DNA of 58,399 nt from Cohnella thermotolerans DSM 17683. Its GTDB lineage: Bacteria; Bacillota; Bacilli; Paenibacillales; Paenibacillaceae. The stretch spans positions 1-58,399 of the forward strand of contig NZ_AUCP01000041.1 in assembly GCF_000429825.1 (NCBI RefSeq). The letters run 5' to 3'. Of the stretch, positions 24,110-30,465 are shown one piece after another. Every line of letters starts with the position of its first letter. Positions within the stretch are counted from its first letter, which is position 1. The notes beneath the pieces were generated by a model. The model had not been told where the DNA came from and did not search any database. It was given only the letters and a program-made list of their open reading frames with translations. Both the position numbers and the translations under genes were made by a program.

Positions 24110-25813
24110 ATGACGACGGATCGAAGGACAAGCGGGGGCTCGCAGCTTTGGCGGGGGGCCGCGTGGCTTGGCGGGGCGGCGCTGCTCTCCAAGCTGATCG
24201 GCACCCTGCAGAAGATCCCGCTGCAAAATTTGGCGGGCGACCGCGTGTTCGGCCTTTACAGCGCGGTTTATTCGCTCGCGGTCATGTGGATGACGCTGGC
24301 GTCGGCCGGCGTGCCGGTGGCGGTGTCCGTGCTCGTGGCCGAGCGGACGGCGGCGGGCGACGACGACGGAGCCCGGCGGGTACTCCGCTGGTCGATGGGG
24401 CTTCTCTCCGCGACCGGGCTCGTCGCGTTCGTTCTGCTGCAATGGGGAGCGAACCTGTTCGCGGGCTGGATGGGCGTTCCGGAGGCGGCGGACGCGATCC
24501 GCACGTCGTCGCTCGCGCTTCTGTTCGCGCCGATGACCGCCGCGATGCGCGGCTATTCGCAAGGCAGAATGAATATGCTGCTCCCGGCCGTCTCGCAGCT
24601 TATCGAACAGTCGGCGCGAGTGGCGTTCATGCTGATCATGCTGTTCTGGTCGCTGGAAGGATTCTGGTCGGCCGGCGCCACGGCGGCGGCCGTGCACGGC
24701 GGGCTGGCTGCCGGCGCGTCCGCCGGGCTCGTCGCGATGCTGTGGATGAACCGGGGCGGCGAACGGGCGGCTGCTTCGGCGGTCTCCGGCTTGCGCGGCA
24801 GGGAATCCCGGGCGGCGCTCGTCAAGCGGATCGCGGCCGTGGCGCTCCCCGTGGCCGCCGGCTCGGTCGTCGCGCCGCTGTTCGGCCTGATCGACGCGTT
24901 CACGGTGCCCCGGCTGCTGCAAGCTGCGGGCGCGACCTCCGCCGAAGCGATGGTCTCCTTCGGCGAATACAATCGCGGCATCGCGCTGCTCCAGCTCGTC
25001 GTCATGGCGGCGGGCGGCGCATCGGCCGCGATCGTTCCCGCGCTCACGGCCGCGCGGACGCGGGGCGACGCCGCAGGCCAGAGCGAGCAGGCGGCCTTCG
25101 CGATGCGGCTCGCCTGGTGGTTCGGCGCCGCAGCGTCCGTCGGCCTGGCGCTGCTGGCCGAGCCCGTGAACGTCGCCCTGTTCGCGGACGGCCGCGGCAC
25201 GCTCGCCATGGCGCTGCTCGCGTTCGCGGCGCTGGGCGGCACGCTGCAGGCGGCCTCCGCCGCGCTGCTTCAAGGGCTGGGCGACTTGCGCTCGCCCGCC
25301 CTGCACCTGGCCGCCGCCATCCTGCTCAAGGCGGCCCTCAACGCGGCGCTCGCGCCCGCCTTCGGCATCGCGGGCGCCGCCGTCGCCGCGGTCGCGGCCT
25401 ACGCGGCGGCGGCCGCGCTGAACGCGCGCGCCCTGCGCCGCCGCTTCGCGCGGGCGCCGGGCCGCGCCGGCGCCGGCATCGCCTGGCGCAGCGGGCTCGC
25501 GCTCGCCGCGATGGCGGCCGCGGTCGCGCCGCTCCGGCTGGCGCTCGAAGCGCTGGCCGCCGGCCTGCCCGAGCGCCTGGCCGCGCTTGCTGCCGCGCTG
25601 CCGTGCATCGCGGTGGGCGCGCTCGTCTACGCGGCCGCGCTCATTGCGCTCGGCGCGCTCGGGCCGCGCGAATGGCGCGCCCTGCCCGGCCTCGGGCGCG
25701 GCTCCGCCGGCGACCGCTGGCTGTCGCGCCTGCGGCCGGGCGCCGCCCGCCGGGAGACCGACCCGGCGCGGGCCGATGACAACGCAACCTTCAACCATAC
25801 CCCGGAAGGATGA
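24110..25813 (+). CDS. yabM: Polysaccharide/lipid flippase of the SpoVB/MurJ (MOP) superfamily, YabM
   Basis: A 567-residue polytopic protein with about 14 hydrophobic segments. KLIGTLQKIPLQNLAGDRVF and GLYSAVYSLAVMWMTLASAG near the start are typical of SpoVB-like exporters. The superfamily flips lipid-linked oligosaccharides or lipid II; the substrate here is not known. ATG 24074 is in frame upstream, but GGAAGG (24095-24100) supports 24110. The 3' half (about 25200-25760) is far richer in G+C and in Ala/Arg/Leu codons than its neighbours. The protein ends in a long Arg/Pro-rich hydrophilic tail. The gene lies between spoVT and yabN as in B. subtilis. Confidence 0.9.
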   Translation: MTTDRRTSGGSQLWRGAAWLGGAALLSKLIGTLQKIPLQNLAGDRVFGLYSAVYSLAVMWMTLASAGVPVAVSVLVAERTAAGDDDGARRVLRWSMGLLSATGLVAFVLLQWGANLFAGWMGVPEAADAIRTSSLALLFAPMTAAMRGYSQGRMNMLLPAVSQLIEQSARVAFMLIMLFWSLEGFWSAGATAAAVHGGLAAGASAGLVAMLWMNRGGERAAASAVSGLRGRESRAALVKRIAAVALPVAAGSVVAPLFGLIDAFTVPRLLQAAGATSAEAMVSFGEYNRGIALLQLVVMAAGGASAAIVPALTAARTRGDAAGQSEQAAFAMRLAWWFGAAASVGLALLAEPVNVALFADGRGTLAMALLAFAALGGTLQAASAALLQGLGDLRSPALHLAAAILLKAALNAALAPAFGIAGAAVAAVAAYAAAAALNARALRRRFARAPGRAGAGIAWRSGLALAAMAAAVAPLRLALEALAAGLPERLAALAAALPCIAVGALVYAAALIALGALGPREWRALPGLGRGSAGDRWLSRLRPGAARRETDPARADDNATFNHTPEG

Positions 25814-25820
25814 TCGACTT

Positions 25821-27308
25821 ATGCCCTCCATTACGATCGTCGGGCTTGGGTCCGGCGGAGAAGACCAATTAACCCTCGGCGCGCTGAAAACGCTGGAAAA
25901 CGCAAAGCTGCGCTTCGTCCGGACGTCCGACCATCCCGCCGTCGCCGATCTGGCGCGCCGGGGAATCGAATTCGAATCGTTTGACCCGGTGTACGAGAGC
26001 CTGAACGACTTCGAGCAAGTGTATGAGACGATCGCGGAGAAGTTGCTCCGGACCGCCGCCGGCCAAGGGGACGGGAATGTCGTTTATGCGGTGCCCGGAC
26101 ACCCGATGGTGGCCGAGCGCACCGTTCAGCTGCTGCGCCGCCGCGCGCCGGAGCTCGGCGTGGAATTACGCCTTATGGGCGGGGAGAGCTTCCTCGACCA
26201 GGCGTTTCTGCGGCTCGGCTTCGATCCGATCGAAGGCTTTCAGCTTCTGGATGCCTCGGAGCTGACCCGCGAGCATCTGCGCCCCCGGCTCCATACGGTG
26301 ATCGGCCAAGTTTACGACGTCTTTACGGCTTCCGACGTGAAGCTGGCGCTGATGAACGTCTATCCGGACGACCATCCGGTGGTCGTCGGGCAGGCGCTGG
26401 GCGTTCCCGGCGAGGAGCGGATCGAGACGATCCCCCTGCACGATCTGGACCGGCTCGACGCTTACGGCAACCTGACGCTCGTTTACGTTCCCGCCAGCTT
26501 CGACGACCGGCTGCGGCGGCGTTCTTTCGAGCGGCTCCACGAGATCGTCTCCGTGCTGCGCAGTCCCGAAGGCTGTCCTTGGGATCGCGCGCAGACGCAC
26601 GCCTCCATCCGCAAAAACTTCATCGAGGAGACGTACGAAGCGGTCGAGGCGCTGGACAACGACGATCCGGACGGCATGAAGGAAGAATTCGGCGACGTCA
26701 TCCTGCAGGTGCTGCTGCACAGCCAGATGGAAGAGGAAGAAGGCACTTTCGACGTTTTCGACGTGCTGGCCGAGCTGAACGACAAGCTGATCTTCCGCCA
26801 TCCGCACGTGTTCGGCGGGGAGAACGCGCAGGACGCCGAGGAGGCGCTGCGCAATTGGGAAGCGATGAAGGCCGAGGAGAAGCGCCGCAAGGGCGTTCAT
26901 GAGCGCGAATCGCTGCTGGACGGCATCCCCAAGGACTTGCCTTCTCTCTCCCGGGCCTATAAAATGCAGAAGAAGGCGGCTTCGGTCGGGTTTGACTGGC
27001 CGGACGTGGAAGGGGTCTTCGCGAAGATCGAGGAGGAGCTGGCCGAGCTGAGAGCCGCGGTCCGGGAGGAATCTTCCGATCGCCAGCAGGAAGAATTGGG
27101 AGATTTGCTGTTCGCCGTCACGAACGCCGCGAGATTCATCAAGGCCGATCCGGAAGCGGCGCTGGCGGGAACCAACCGGAAATTTGCCTCTCGTTTTCGC
27201 TATATCGAAGAGAAATTACGTATAAACGGCCGCACATTTGCCGAGACTGATTTAACAGAGATGGAAGATTGGTGGCAGCAGGCGAAAAACCCTAAGCAAA
27301 GGGGGTGA
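25821..27308 (+). CDS. yabN: Tetrapyrrole methylase-like / MazG NTP pyrophosphohydrolase fusion YabN
   Basis: A 495-residue two-domain protein. Residues ~1-220 form a SAM-dependent tetrapyrrole methylase-like domain (SITIVGLGSGGEDQLTLGAL, NVVYAVPGHPMVAERTVQLL). Residues ~240-490 form the MazG domain, with the EEXXE motif EETYEAVEALDNDDPDGMKE and EEFGDVILQVLLHSQ, then a second EEELAEL. MazG enzymes hydrolyse NTPs and clean damaged nucleotides. The frame is open far upstream inside yabM, but GGAAGGA (25804-25810) and homologue length support ATG 25821. Confidence 0.94.
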   Translation: MPSITIVGLGSGGEDQLTLGALKTLENAKLRFVRTSDHPAVADLARRGIEFESFDPVYESLNDFEQVYETIAEKLLRTAAGQGDGNVVYAVPGHPMVAERTVQLLRRRAPELGVELRLMGGESFLDQAFLRLGFDPIEGFQLLDASELTREHLRPRLHTVIGQVYDVFTASDVKLALMNVYPDDHPVVVGQALGVPGEERIETIPLHDLDRLDAYGNLTLVYVPASFDDRLRRRSFERLHEIVSVLRSPEGCPWDRAQTHASIRKNFIEETYEAVEALDNDDPDGMKEEFGDVILQVLLHSQMEEEEGTFDVFDVLAELNDKLIFRHPHVFGGENAQDAEEALRNWEAMKAEEKRRKGVHERESLLDGIPKDLPSLSRAYKMQKKAASVGFDWPDVEGVFAKIEEELAELRAAVREESSDRQQEELGDLLFAVTNAARFIKADPEAALAGTNRKFASRFRYIEEKLRINGRTFAETDLTEMEDWWQQAKNPKQRG

Positions 27309-27364
27309 CCAACCGCGCGAACCCTATTTTTTCATCATTTTTCGAGAAATTTTTTAGCGACAAG

Positions 27365-27394
27365 GCAGGATTTTTTTAGCAAGGGACAGAATAC
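27365..27394 (+). promoter_or_regulatory. Sigma-H-like promoter upstream of hup
   Basis: GCAGGATTT (27365-27373) matches the sigma-H -35, and ACAGAATAC (27386-27394) matches RnnGAATww except for the last base; the spacer is 12 bases. TACTAT (27392-27397) could alternatively be a poor sigma-A -10. Confidence 0.4.
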
Positions 27395-27487
27395 TATTCT
27401 TCGTGCAATGCCAAAAGACGATTTCCATGCGCTAATCGGCGTTGGAGAAGCAAAAATGAAAACAAAATCTAGGAGGAATTTTTGATT

Positions 27488-27760
27488 ATGAACAAGACGG
27501 ACTTGGTCAACAACATCGCGGAGAAAAGCGGACTTACGAAGAAAGACGTTGAATCCGTACTGAACGGATTTCTGGGCGAAGTATCCGAAGCGCTGGCCAA
27601 AGGCGACAAAGTGCAACTGATCGGCTTCGGCACGTTCGAAACTCGCAACCGTTCCGGCCGCGTAGGCCGCAACCCGCAAACGGGCAAAACGATCGAGATC
27701 GCAGCCTCCAAAGTTCCGGCGTTCAAAGCCGGCAACAAGCTCAAAGAAGCCGTTAAATAA
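27488..27760 (+). CDS. hup: DNA-binding protein HU
   Basis: A 90-residue HU: MNKTDLVNNIAEKSGLTKKD, GFGTFETRNRSGRVGRNPQT and GKTIEIAASKVPAFKAGNKL, with the Pro-bearing DNA-intercalating arm NPQTGK. It is the histone-like nucleoid protein. TTG 27482 is in frame, but the protein start MNKTDL and AGGAGG (27471-27476) support ATG 27488. Its location between yabN and rqcP differs from B. subtilis, where hbs is elsewhere. Confidence 0.96.
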   Translation: MNKTDLVNNIAEKSGLTKKDVESVLNGFLGEVSEALAKGDKVQLIGFGTFETRNRSGRVGRNPQTGKTIEIAASKVPAFKAGNKLKEAVK

Positions 27761-27763
27761 TTC

Positions 27764-28039
27764 ATGCGTCTTGACAAGTACCTGAAGGTGTCGCGCCTCA
27801 TCAAGCGCCGTACCGTTGCGAAGGACGTGTCCGATCAAGGACGCGTCCTTCTGAACGGTAGGGAAGCCAAACCGGGCAGCGTGGTCCAGGTCGGCGACGT
27901 TCTCGAGATCCAGTTCGGCCAGCGCACGCTGACCGTCAAGGTGGAGAGAACCGCGGAATCCGCCCGCAAGGAAGAGGCTGGAGAGATGTACACGATCCTG
28001 AAGGATGAGACTCGCAAGAACGATCCGACGTTCCCGTAA
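27764..28039 (+). CDS. rqcP: Ribosome-associated quality-control protein RqcP (YabO)
   Basis: A 91-residue single S4 RNA-binding domain protein (MRLDKYLKVSRLIKRRTVAK, DQGRVLLNGREAKPGSVVQV). It matches YabO/RqcP, which binds stalled 50S subunits together with RqcH and supports poly-Ala tailing. The ATG lies 3 bases after the hup stop with only a weak Shine-Dalgarno (AAAGAAG), so translation probably depends on coupling to hup. A terminator follows. Confidence 0.95.
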   Translation: MRLDKYLKVSRLIKRRTVAKDVSDQGRVLLNGREAKPGSVVQVGDVLEIQFGQRTLTVKVERTAESARKEEAGEMYTILKDETRKNDPTFP

Positions 28040-28069
28040 CAACCCGCCGCTTTGGCGGGTTGTTTTGTT
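28040..28069 (+). terminator. Intrinsic terminator after rqcP
   Basis: CAACCCGCC (28040-28048) pairs with GGCGGGTTG (28054-28062) around GCTTT, followed by TTTTGTT. Confidence 0.85.
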
Positions 28070-28167
28070 GCTGTAAGCCGACAATATCGGGTTACAGAGC
28101 AGCGCGGTGCTACTGTTCTATTTCGCCGGCCTCCCCCATAAGCTAGTCTCAAAAGGAGGGACGTGCC

Positions 28168-28449
28168 GTGGACCAGGGGAAGAGCGCCAAGCGGCAGGAA
28201 ATCCGCATGCTCAACCGCAAGGTAATGGATATCTCCGGAGTGAGCAACGTGGAGAGCTTTGACAACGAAGAATTTCTGCTGGAGACGGAATGCGGATTTC
28301 TGGCCGTGCGGGGTCAGAATCTGCATATGAAGAACTTGAGCCTGGAGCAGGGAATGGTGACGATCGAAGGGCTCGTCCATTCGCTTGTCTACCTGGACGG
28401 GAGCGCCGCCGCCAAATCGAAGGGCTTGTTCGGGAAGCTGTTCAAGTGA
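28168..28449 (+). CDS. yabP: Sporulation protein YabP
   Basis: A 93-residue YabP-family protein (EIRMLNRKVMDISGVSNVES, FDNEEFLLETECGFLAVRGQ). The family is required for efficient spore formation in B. subtilis and is made in the mother cell; biochemical role unknown. The GTG start at 28168 follows AAAAGGAGGG (28151-28160). The last codons overlap the yabQ start by 4 bases. No convincing sigma-E promoter could be assigned upstream. Confidence 0.93.
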   Translation: MDQGKSAKRQEIRMLNRKVMDISGVSNVESFDNEEFLLETECGFLAVRGQNLHMKNLSLEQGMVTIEGLVHSLVYLDGSAAAKSKGLFGKLFK

Positions 28450-29039
28450 ACGCAAGCATGCATTGGGCGACCATCGGCGCCATGATTTTGTGCGGGCTGG
28501 CGATGGGAACGGCGTTCGACGTTTACCGGGTCGCCTGCTATCGCTTCTCGGTCCGGCGCTGGATGCTTCCGGGATTCGACGTCGTCTATTGGGCGGCGGC
28601 GACGATGCTCGTTTACCGGGTGCTGCTCGAGCGCAATTTCGGCGAAGTGCGGCTTTACGTCTTCCTCGGGATCGGAATCGGGATAACGGGCTATTTCGGC
28701 TTGTTCAGCAGGACGGCGATCAAGGTCATCTCGATGCTGTTCAGCGTGGCGCAGAATGTAGCGCGCTTCGTGTGGCGGACGGTGCGCATCGTCCTGATCG
28801 TTCCGCTGTTCTGGCTCGTCCGGGCGCTGGCCCGTCTGATCGACATCGTCTTCATCGTGATAGCCGCGTTCCTGCTGTGGATCGGCCGGCTGCTGTACAA
28901 ACCGCTGTCGGGTTTGGGCAGCTGGCTCTGGAAGCTGCTGCTCCCCGTCCGGAGAAGAGCCCGGCCGATCGTCGATTTCTATCGCTCCGCAAGGGATAAA
29001 TTCCGGGCCATCGTCGAACTGCTCAGGCGCAAGCCCTAA
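28446..29039 (+). CDS. yabQ: Spore cortex biosynthesis protein YabQ
   Basis: A 197-residue membrane protein with four to five hydrophobic helices (ATIGAMILCGLAMGTAFDVY, MLPGFDVVYWAAATMLVYRV, LYVFLGIGIGITGYFGLF, IVFIVIAAFLLWIGRL). It ends in a basic tail. YabQ is a mother-cell membrane protein needed for cortex formation. The start is taken as GTG 28446 in the GTGA overlap with yabP; ATG 28458 is an alternative four codons on. Confidence 0.9.
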   Translation: MNASMHWATIGAMILCGLAMGTAFDVYRVACYRFSVRRWMLPGFDVVYWAAATMLVYRVLLERNFGEVRLYVFLGIGIGITGYFGLFSRTAIKVISMLFSVAQNVARFVWRTVRIVLIVPLFWLVRALARLIDIVFIVIAAFLLWIGRLLYKPLSGLGSWLWKLLLPVRRRARPIVDFYRSARDKFRAIVELLRRKP

Positions 29040-29099
29040 TTTCGACAGAATTCTTGCCGGATTTGCGTCGGAAGAAGGATATGGCGCTGCGCCTGATTG

Positions 29100-29108
29100 T
29101 GCTACAAT
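29100..29108 (+). promoter_or_regulatory. Extended -10 promoter of divIC
   Basis: TGCTACAAT (TACAAT at 29103-29108 with TGn), 72 bases before the divIC start. The -35 is poor. Confidence 0.4.
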
Positions 29109-29179
29109 TATACCGTTTAACCATATCGATCCGGCAGGGGACGACCGGCATTGCCTGAGCATAGGGGGGAGCTTCAGAC

Positions 29180-29494
29180 GTGGCATCTCAAACATCGACG
29201 GCAACGACGCCCGCATCGGTCGGTGCGCGCAGGCGGTTGAAGCTGCTTCTGATCGTCGTGGTTCTTTTTATGAGCTGGGCCGTCTACACGTTGCTTCTTC
29301 AATATCATCAGTCGAACATACGCACCGGCCAGCTTCGGGAAGTCAAGAGCAGGCTGAGCGAAATTCAGGCGAAGAACCAGTCGCTTCAGCAAGAGATCGA
29401 CCGGTTGAACGATCCCGAATATATCGGACAGATCGCCCGCAAGGAGCAAGGAATGGGTTTGCCGGGAGAGAAGCCCATCCAGGTGGACAAATAA
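29180..29494 (+). CDS. divIC: Cell-division protein DivIC (FtsB-like)
   Basis: A 104-residue bitopic protein: a short cytosolic N-terminus, one membrane helix (LLLIVVVLFMSWAVYTLLL, about residues 22-40), then an external coiled coil (LREVKSRLSEIQAKNQSLQQ). It belongs to the FtsB/DivIC family, which forms the FtsL-DivIB-DivIC subcomplex of the divisome. The GTG start at 29180 follows GGGGGGA (29164-29170). Position between yabQ and yabR as in B. subtilis. Confidence 0.93.
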   Translation: MASQTSTATTPASVGARRRLKLLLIVVVLFMSWAVYTLLLQYHQSNIRTGQLREVKSRLSEIQAKNQSLQQEIDRLNDPEYIGQIARKEQGMGLPGEKPIQVDK

Positions 29495-29540
29495 ACCCAT
29501 GAAGCGGCTCGGGACAACGGACGGCAAGGATGAACGTCTG

Positions 29541-29570
29541 TTGACCTTGCTTTTTGGTATCGGTTATAAT
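29541..29570 (+). promoter_or_regulatory. Sigma-A promoter of yabR
   Basis: TTGACC (29541-29546), an 18-base spacer and TATAAT (29565-29570). Confidence 0.65.
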
Positions 29571-29636
29571 CGGCTCATAGCCGGAATTATATAAATTGCT
29601 CGGCACACTTATGTTCAGGGAGGAACATCGGTTTTT

Positions 29637-30074
29637 ATGGCCATTGAAGTGGGCACCAAATTGGAGGGCAAAGTCACTGGCATCACGCATTTCGGAGCTT
29701 TCGTGGATTTATCCGGGGGCGTAACGGGCCTCGTTCACATCTCCGAGATCGCGGACAGCTATGTCAAGGACGTTCATGAACATCTTAAGATCAATGACGT
29801 CGTTACCGTCAAAGTAATTAATGTAGACAAGGACGGTAAGATCGGGCTGTCGATTCGGCAAGCGGTGGACAAACCTCCGGAACTTCAGCAGCAAATGCCG
29901 CCCCGCGGGCCTCGCGGTGATCGCGGCGGTCGTCCCTTCAAACCGGGTGGCCCGAGCCGCGCCTCGTTCGAGGATAAAGTATCCCGGTTCCTCAGAGACA
30001 GCGAAGAACGCATGTCCAACCTGAAGAAGAACACCGAATCCAAGCGTGGCGGACGCGGCGGACGCCGGTCGTAA
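29637..30074 (+). CDS. yabR: S1-domain RNA-binding protein YabR
   Basis: A 145-residue protein. Residues ~1-75 are one S1 OB-fold (MAIEVGTKLEGKVTGITHFG, GGVTGLVHISEIADSYVKDV, VTVKVINVDKDGKIGLSIRQ). The rest is a Gly/Arg/Pro-rich linker (RGPRGDRGGRPFKPGGPSRA) and a basic tail, likely RNA-interacting. The function of YabR is not well defined. AGGGAGGA precedes the start at a slightly long distance. Own promoter and terminator. Confidence 0.93.
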   Translation: MAIEVGTKLEGKVTGITHFGAFVDLSGGVTGLVHISEIADSYVKDVHEHLKINDVVTVKVINVDKDGKIGLSIRQAVDKPPELQQQMPPRGPRGDRGGRPFKPGGPSRASFEDKVSRFLRDSEERMSNLKKNTESKRGGRGGRRS

Positions 30075-30107
30075 GCAGGCGCCGCTCCGATATAGATGAA
30101 TACGCTC

Positions 30108-30140
30108 CGGACCCGATGAGGGTCCGTTTTTTTATTTTTT
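30108..30140 (+). terminator. Intrinsic terminator of yabR
   Basis: CGGACCC (30108-30114) pairs with GGGTCCG (30120-30126) around GATGA, followed by TTTTTTTATTTTTTT. Confidence 0.88.
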
Positions 30141-30393
30141 TCTAACGTGACCGAAGAATTCCCGGATATTCGCGTTCATCCGGCAATTGCGCGCAGCCGG
30201 ACGTTCGCGCTTCCTCGGGTTCCGCCGTCGGATGAGGGCGTTTTCCGTACGCGAAGGGTACCTCACCGACGCTCCGGGAGGCTGTCGAACAGGGCGAATT
30301 CCCTTGAGCGGCGAGGGTTCGCGCCCGATCCCGAATGCCGTCGGCGGCAGATCGTGGGAACTGTCGGAAAAAACTTTGGACCAGCCAACGGCT
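30141..30393. other. Upstream region of spoIIE, no gene or tRNA seen
   Basis: No supported coding sequence or tRNA. It holds a perfect Spo0A box TGTCGAA (30283-30289) and a second TGTCGGA (30362-30368) followed by AAAAA. Confidence 0.5.
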
Positions 30394-30427
30394 TCTGACA
30401 AACTTTGTTTAACCCGGCTCCTATAAT
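30362..30427 (+). promoter_or_regulatory. Spo0A-controlled, long-spacer sigma-A promoter of spoIIE
   Basis: CTGACA (30394-30399) and TATAAT (30422-30427) are separated by 22 bases, longer than normal, as in the B. subtilis spoIIE/spoIIG class of Spo0A~P-activated promoters. A 0A-box-like TGTCGGA (30362-30368) lies upstream, and a perfect TGTCGAA is at 30283-30289. The spoIIE start is 39 bases downstream. Confidence 0.6.
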
Positions 30428-30465
30428 TAGAGGCACATTCTTTTAGGAAAATGAGGTGCGCGTAA

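Noticed and set aside
24047..25831. Long minus-strand and second plus-strand frames over yabM
   Set aside because: Extreme GC keeps several frames open. Only the MOP-family frame has membrane-protein character, a ribosome site and synteny.
28082..28117. Sigma-E promoter for yabP (CAATAT with CTACTGTT)
   Set aside because: Spacing is too long and the -10 matches only about half of the consensus.
30140..30465. Possible tRNA genes between yabR and spoIIE, where B. subtilis has tRNAs
   Set aside because: GGGTTCGCGCCC looks like a T-arm, but no acceptor, D or anticodon arms fit around it.
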